Source: Limnobacter litoralis (GTDB taxonomy: Bacteria > Pseudomonadota > Gammaproteobacteria > Burkholderiales > Burkholderiaceae_B). From it: DNA of 64,000 nt. The stretch covers positions 148,631 through 212,630 of the forward strand of contig NZ_BSOJ01000032.1 of NCBI RefSeq assembly GCF_030160455.1, in the 5' to 3' direction. The notes under the pieces were generated by a model, which was given only the letters and a program-made list of their open reading frames with translations, did not search any database and was not told where the DNA came from. Below, piece after piece: positions 60,758 to 64,000 of this stretch (the stretch's first letter is position 1; the number at the start of each line of letters is the position of its first letter). The translations under genes were made by a program, and so were the position numbers.

Positions 60758-60787
60758 GTCAGTAACCCGCCTCGAATGACAGCTGGC

Positions 60788-61135
60788 TTAGTTTACGCCG
60801 TAGGAGTTGCTCAACTTTTGCGTGTTGCTGGACGCGCGCAAGAACTCCTCAAGTTGGCGAAGACGGGGCTCTGTGATGTTGCGAATTTCCGCATCGTCAG
60901 CCAGAATTTTTTTCAGGTAGGCAATGTGTTCGATGCGCTCCTGTTCGTTCAGATCCGATTCCTTGACCTGTTTCAGAGTTTGTAAATCATGAATCAGGCG
61001 GGATACAACTTCCTCGGCAGCGCACAGCTCATCCCAACTTCCACGTTGGGCCGCGTTCAGCATGACTTCGCTTTGATTGGCGATCTTTGCATACAGCCCC
61101 ATGATGTCCCGATTGTCCTTGATTTTCGAAGTCAT
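60788..61135 (-). CDS. fliT: Flagellar chaperone FliT
   Basis: A 115-residue, helical chaperone for the cap protein FliD. FliT-type features are the charged helices MGLYAKIANQSEVMLNAAQRGSWDELCAAEEVVSRLIHDLQTL and RIEHIAYLKKILADDAEIRNITEPRLRQLEEFLR. The similarity to FliT is modest, so the call rests on position after fliS. The ATG at 61135 has a weak site; the FliK-like gene follows after 30 bases. Confidence 0.78.
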   Translation of the reverse strand: MTSKIKDNRDIMGLYAKIANQSEVMLNAAQRGSWDELCAAEEVVSRLIHDLQTLKQVKESDLNEQERIEHIAYLKKILADDAEIRNITEPRLRQLEEFLRASSNTQKLSNSYGVN

Positions 61136-61149
61136 TTAGCTTGTCCGGT

Positions 61150-61545
61150 TTAGGTTGCGTTTCCGATTTCACTCCAGGCACTGCGCAAATCTTCGAGCAG
61201 TGCAATGCAGTGGTCCATCTTCTGAACGTCGTTGTGCAGGTTTGAGAGGACAAGTTCTTTGCACATGTAGTCGTACAGCGACAAAAGCTGCTCGGCAAGC
61301 TGTCCGCCAGATTTGACGTCCACGGCCGCCGCCAGCCCATCACTGATGATTTTCATGGCTTTGGAAATGGAAATGCCTTTTTGCTCAAGGTCATTCATTT
61401 CCAGATAGATTTTCGCCTTGCGGATGGCCTGAATGGCACCGTCGTACAGCATGATGATCAAACCGTGCGGTGATGCGCTGTTGACTTCCGTTTCTAGCCC
61501 GACCTGGGCGTATGCTTTGGCGCCGTACATCATGGGTGCATTCAC
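61150..61545 (-). CDS. fliS: Flagellin chaperone FliS
   Basis: A chaperone for flagellin. Family signatures are MMYGAKAYAQVGLETEVNSASPHGLIIMLYDGAIQAIRKAK near the start and MYVDYMCKELVLSNLHNDVQKMDHCIALLEDLRSAW-like text at the end (the protein here reads LLSLYDYMCKELVLSNLHNDVQ). I take a GTG at 61545 with AGGA upstream as the start, giving 131 residues; a GTG at 61572 or the ATG pair at 61533 are alternatives. fliT follows after 14 bases. Confidence 0.85.
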   Translation of the reverse strand: MNAPMMYGAKAYAQVGLETEVNSASPHGLIIMLYDGAIQAIRKAKIYLEMNDLEQKGISISKAMKIISDGLAAAVDVKSGGQLAEQLLSLYDYMCKELVLSNLHNDVQKMDHCIALLEDLRSAWSEIGNAT

Positions 61546-61555
61546 TCTCGTAATT

Positions 61556-61617
61556 CCTGTATTTGCCACCACTTCAGTTTATGCAAATACAGGTTTTTCT
61601 AAGCCAGCAAAAACAGG
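61556..61617. repeat. Inverted and direct repeats upstream of fliS
   Basis: CCTGTATTTGC (61556-61566) and its exact reverse complement GCAAATACAGG (61583-61593) flank a 16-base spacer. A near copy, GCAAAAACAGG (61607-61617), repeats 24 bases further on, each followed by a T-run (TTTTTCT). In the fliS transcript the two inverted arms could form a hairpin right at the ribosome site. The 10-base core CAAATACAGG also occurs at 58075-58084 between fliF and fliE. Confidence 0.6.
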
Positions 61618-61632
61618 TTTTTTCTGGCACTG

Positions 61633-61657
61633 TTCAACCCTTGAGTTCAGGGTTGAA
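61633..61657. repeat. TTCAACCC/GGGTTGAA inverted repeat after fliD
   Basis: An 8-base stem with a 9-base loop, 15 bases past the fliD stop on the minus strand. It has no T-run, so it may only slow read-through or protect the fliD message from 3' decay, separating the fliD and fliS parts. Confidence 0.45.
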
Positions 61658-61671
61658 GGCGAATCGACCCT

Positions 61672-63324
61672 TTATTTGGTGTTGGCTGCCAGGGCTGAAA
61701 GCTGTTGAGTCAAGTAGGAGCTGGTCGCCTGCATGCTGGCCAACAGTGTGTCGAGCGAGTTGAATTGTTTACGGTAGTTGGCCTCAATGATGGTCAAACG
61801 ATCACTCAGTTTGCTGGCGTCGTTGTTCAAGCTCTTGATCTTGGCATTCAGGCCATCTGTTCTGGACACCAAGGCACCGCCTGGGTTATTCAGAGATGTA
61901 ATCCAATCGGACAAAGTGCTGGCCAAGCCCTTGTTGTAGGTGACCGTGCCAAGGCTTCCAGATGCACCGCTGGCAATGGTGACCGACAAGCCTTCGCTGG
62001 CGTCACCCGTGGCACCTGTCAGCACATTGCCGATGGCGTTTGCATTTACGCCATTAATGGTACCGACCACCGTGTTGGTGCCATTGTACGCGGTAGACAC
62101 GTTGATTGCATACGTGCCGGTTCGGGTCAGGCTGGTGCCGCCGTTGAACCTCACGCGTGAATCGCTGCTGGAGCCTGTGTCTGCAAACACCTTTTCGACG
62201 ATGCGGGGGTCTGTGGCAAGGGCAGAGTTCAATTTTGTGCTGTCTAGCGACATCACGCCGGTTTTGTCGAAATTGATGCCGATGTCTGCCAGGGTCAAAC
62301 CATAGGTAGAGCCCGAGTTACGCAGTGTGTTCCTGAGGGTCAGTTCAAGCTGGCTGGGCGTGGTGTCGTTGACCAGCGTTGCGCCTTTTTGCTGCTGGTC
62401 AGTCAGGTTGCCCTGTATCTGATTGTAAGCAGCGATGAACTTGTTCAAGGTGCCTTGAAGCGCCGTGGAATCCAGACCGACATTGAGGGTCACCGGCGTT
62501 GTTGTGGTCGACAACAGGTTCAACGTCAATCCGCTGACCGCATCAGTTACATTGTTGGTCGGCTTTGTAATTGCGATGTTGTTCAAAGTGAACTGTGCGT
62601 CTTGCGCGCTGGCCAGTGAGGTCTGGTTTTTGCCTGAACCCGCCGCGGCGGTGGGGTCGTAGCTCAACATGGACAAACCTGACATGTCCGTGTTGGTGCC
62701 GTCATTGTCGACCACACCCACCTTGAATCCATTCACAGCGCCCGTGGTGTTGCTGGTCAAGACCAACCTGTTGCCAGTGCCGTCATTGATAATGCTGGCT
62801 GTTACGCCCGCGTTGGCATTGTTGATGGCGTCTTTGACGCCAGACAGGGTTTGGTTGCTGCTGTTGATCGTAATGCTGACCGGTGTAGCCGATGAGTTGG
62901 CCGTGAATGTATTGCCAGTGGCGTTGTAGCTGCCCAATGTGATGGTCAGCGTGCCTGTGCCGATGGCTGTGTCGGTTGTGGACACTGCGTTTGCAGCAAT
63001 ACTCTGCTTTTGCGCCAGTTGTTGCACTGTTAGTGAATATGAACCTTTGGCACTGGCTGATGTGGCACTGCCCGTGACCACGGATGAATTGCTGGAAGTG
63101 GCAGTCAGCGGGTAGATATTGCTCAGGTTTTTCAGCGTGTTGGTCGCAGTTTGCAGGCCATCAAATGAACTTTTGATGATGCCGTAAATGGAAAGCTTGG
63201 TTTGAGTTGTTTGGGTGTTGGTTTTGATGGTGTTCAGCGGAATCCTTTCCGCCGCCATCAATTTGCTGATGATGCCTTCAACGTCAAGACCAGAACCAAT
63301 ACCGGCCGATGTAATGGATGTCAT
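61672..63324 (-). CDS. fliD: Flagellar filament cap protein FliD
   Basis: A 550-residue cap protein, starting at the ATG at 63324 (TGAGGAG upstream). The N-terminal coil-type SAGIGSGLDVEGIISKLMAAERIPLNTIKTNTQTTQTKLSIYGIIKSSFDGLQTAT is typical, as is the C-terminal coil with LNAKIKSLNNDASKLSDRLTIIEANYRKQFNSLDTLLASMQATSSYLTQQLSAL. The middle part is a Thr/Ser/Asn-rich beta region that is variable between species. Five FliD subunits cap the growing filament and help fold flagellin. Confidence 0.96.
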   Translation of the reverse strand: MTSITSAGIGSGLDVEGIISKLMAAERIPLNTIKTNTQTTQTKLSIYGIIKSSFDGLQTATNTLKNLSNIYPLTATSSNSSVVTGSATSASAKGSYSLTVQQLAQKQSIAANAVSTTDTAIGTGTLTITLGSYNATGNTFTANSSATPVSITINSSNQTLSGVKDAINNANAGVTASIINDGTGNRLVLTSNTTGAVNGFKVGVVDNDGTNTDMSGLSMLSYDPTAAAGSGKNQTSLASAQDAQFTLNNIAITKPTNNVTDAVSGLTLNLLSTTTTPVTLNVGLDSTALQGTLNKFIAAYNQIQGNLTDQQQKGATLVNDTTPSQLELTLRNTLRNSGSTYGLTLADIGINFDKTGVMSLDSTKLNSALATDPRIVEKVFADTGSSSDSRVRFNGGTSLTRTGTYAINVSTAYNGTNTVVGTINGVNANAIGNVLTGATGDASEGLSVTIASGASGSLGTVTYNKGLASTLSDWITSLNNPGGALVSRTDGLNAKIKSLNNDASKLSDRLTIIEANYRKQFNSLDTLLASMQATSSYLTQQLSALAANTK

Positions 63325-63358
63325 AACCAATACTCCTCAATCTTCAAAAATAAGCCAA

Positions 63359-63697
63359 TCAAGCTTTCTGGGACATCAACACGCCCTGCATTTTTTCAAG
63401 CTCTTTGGCCAGCTTGAGCATTTCAACAGAAGGGATCTGCTTGATCACCTGCTGCGTGTCCTGATCGATCACCTGCACCACTGTTTGGCCGTTGTCAGGG
63501 TCCACCTGAAATTTCAGGCTGGACTGACTGACCTCCAGCGCCTTGTTGGCCTTCCGGACAATGTCAGAGAGCTCCTTGGGGCTCAGCTTGGTGTCTTTGG
63601 TCACCGGTTCAGGCTTTACCACTTTTTGAGCGGGCTGCACCGGTGTTGCTGTGGATGCCGGGCTGGCCGCCAGATTCGCGATGTTTGAAATGCTCAT
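63359..63697 (-). CDS. flaG: FlaG family protein
   Basis: A 112-residue FlaG, starting at the ATG at 63697. The first 45 residues are disordered and rich in Ala and Pro; the conserved part is LEVSQSSLKFQVDPDNGQTVVQVIDQDTQQVIKQIPSVEMLKLAKELEKMQGVLM. FlaG modulates filament length, and in several species lies directly between flagellin and fliD as it does here. A sigma-28-like promoter is upstream at 63748-63775. Confidence 0.9.
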   Translation of the reverse strand: MSISNIANLAASPASTATPVQPAQKVVKPEPVTKDTKLSPKELSDIVRKANKALEVSQSSLKFQVDPDNGQTVVQVIDQDTQQVIKQIPSVEMLKLAKELEKMQGVLMSQKA

Positions 63698-63747
63698 TTT
63701 CGCCACCTTGCCATTTTATTTGCCTGTTTACAGGCCTCATGTCTTGA

Positions 63748-63775
63748 TTAACGGCTGATTTGTATCGTTTCTTTA
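63748..63775 (-). promoter_or_regulatory. Sigma-28 (FliA) type promoter for flaG-fliD
   Basis: Read on the minus strand: TAAAGAAA, 12 bases, then GCCGTTAA. The FliA consensus is TAAAGTTT-N11-GCCGATAA, so both boxes match well and the spacer is one base longer. The site lies about 50 bases before the FlaG start, and downstream of the flagellin terminator, which fits a class 3 flagellar promoter. Confidence 0.6.
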
Positions 63776-63809
63776 GCCTTCAATCCATGGTTGCACGTTA
63801 AGTCAAAAA

Positions 63810-63839
63810 GGCCTGCAGGTTTGTTACAACCCGCAGACC
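63810..63839. terminator. Bidirectional terminator after flagellin
   Basis: A 12-base stem with two G-U pairs (63810-63821 with 63828-63839) and a 6-base loop, flanked by AAAAA on the left and a run of seven T on the right. On the minus strand it lies just after the flagellin stop, so it ends the flagellin message and separates it from flaG. Confidence 0.88.
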
Positions 63840-63867
63840 TTTTTTTACTGCTGTACTACGGGTCTGC

Positions 63868-64000
63868 TTAACGCAGCAGAGACAGCACACCGTTGGGCAG
63901 CTGGTTGGCCTGGGCCAACATGGCTGTACCAGCTTGTTGCAGAATCTGGCTGCGTGTCAGGTTGGCGGTTTCCTTGGCGAAGTCCGCGTCCATGATCCGG
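63868..64000 (-). CDS. fliC: Flagellin C-terminus (partial)
   Basis: Only the last 43 residues are in the window; the gene continues past the right edge. The visible part reads [21 protein letters not shown] and then [19 protein letters not shown], the D0-domain helix and C-terminal Arg of bacterial flagellins. Upstream promoter and N-terminus are outside the window. Confidence 0.95.
   Translation of the reverse strand, partial: RIMDADFAKETANLTRSQILQQAGTAMLAQANQLPNGVLSLLR

Noticed and set aside
1..64000. CRISPR arrays, insertion sequences, tRNA or rRNA genes, prophage
   Set aside because: No regularly spaced repeats, transposase-like frames, cloverleaf sequences or phage structural genes were found by reading both strands; the window looks like ordinary chromosome.

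Overview
The window looks like chromosome from a free-living, flagellated betaproteobacterium of the order Burkholderiales. The evidence is gene order and protein type: a fliE / fliFGHIJK-L-MNOPQR block with a separate flaG-fliD-fliS-fliT block, a tungstate tupBCA operon, an ectABCD operon, and moderate GC with mostly ATG/GTG starts and GGAG-type ribosome sites. A Limnobacter-like genome would fit, but that is a guess from overall character. I see no rRNA, tRNA, CRISPR array, insertion sequence or prophage, and no obvious island of foreign base composition.

Layout. 0-6.7 kb: the 3'-truncated end of an isochorismatase-type hydrolase, an SDR-AraC pair, then a TetR regulator divergent from an SDR / ferritin-like diiron protein / Baeyer-Villiger-type monooxygenase operon with a clear palindromic operator. 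6.8-9.4 kb: a chromate-type transporter and an MFS exporter. 9.5-13.5 kb: tupBCA for tungstate uptake, convergent with a binding-protein-like regulator and a lipoprotein. 13.6-24.5 kb: mixed housekeeping and metabolic genes (old yellow enzyme, AroQ, a tandem glutaredoxin-like protein, a molybdopterin oxidoreductase, a FabH-like synthase, a queuosine-precursor transporter, hydrolases). 24.8-31.5 kb: a lipoprotein fusing a parallel beta-helix to a diheme cytochrome c, a MscS channel, a DUF5329 protein, another alpha/beta hydrolase, a small lipoprotein and an enoyl-CoA hydratase-family protein.

31.7-36.4 kb: a compact chemotaxis cluster (MCP, CheY-like regulator, STAS protein, CheA, CheW). 36.4-38.2 kb: an LplT-PlsC fusion for phospholipid metabolism. 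38.6-44.0 kb: a MarR-type regulator divergent from ectABCD and a sodium/solute symporter, a complete route to ectoine and hydroxyectoine. 44.1-46.6 kb: a 7-TM sensor histidine kinase whose ATP-binding domain is strikingly degenerate, overlapping a single-domain response regulator.

46.6-64 kb: flagellar genes. On the minus strand run fliF-G-H-I-J-K-L-M-N-O-P-Q-R (MS ring, switch, export ATPase, hook-length control, export gate). fliE is divergent from fliF. A second minus-strand run reads flagellin (partial), flaG, fliD, fliS, fliT, a second FliK-like protein, a free-standing FlhB C-domain homologue and a YcgR/PilZ brake. Together these describe a motile, osmoadaptable cell able to oxidise lipid-like or cyclic ketone substrates. 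The least explained parts are the degenerate kinase pair, the beta-helix/diheme fusion, the SDR-diiron-monooxygenase operon, and repeats upstream of fliS and between fliE and fliF.
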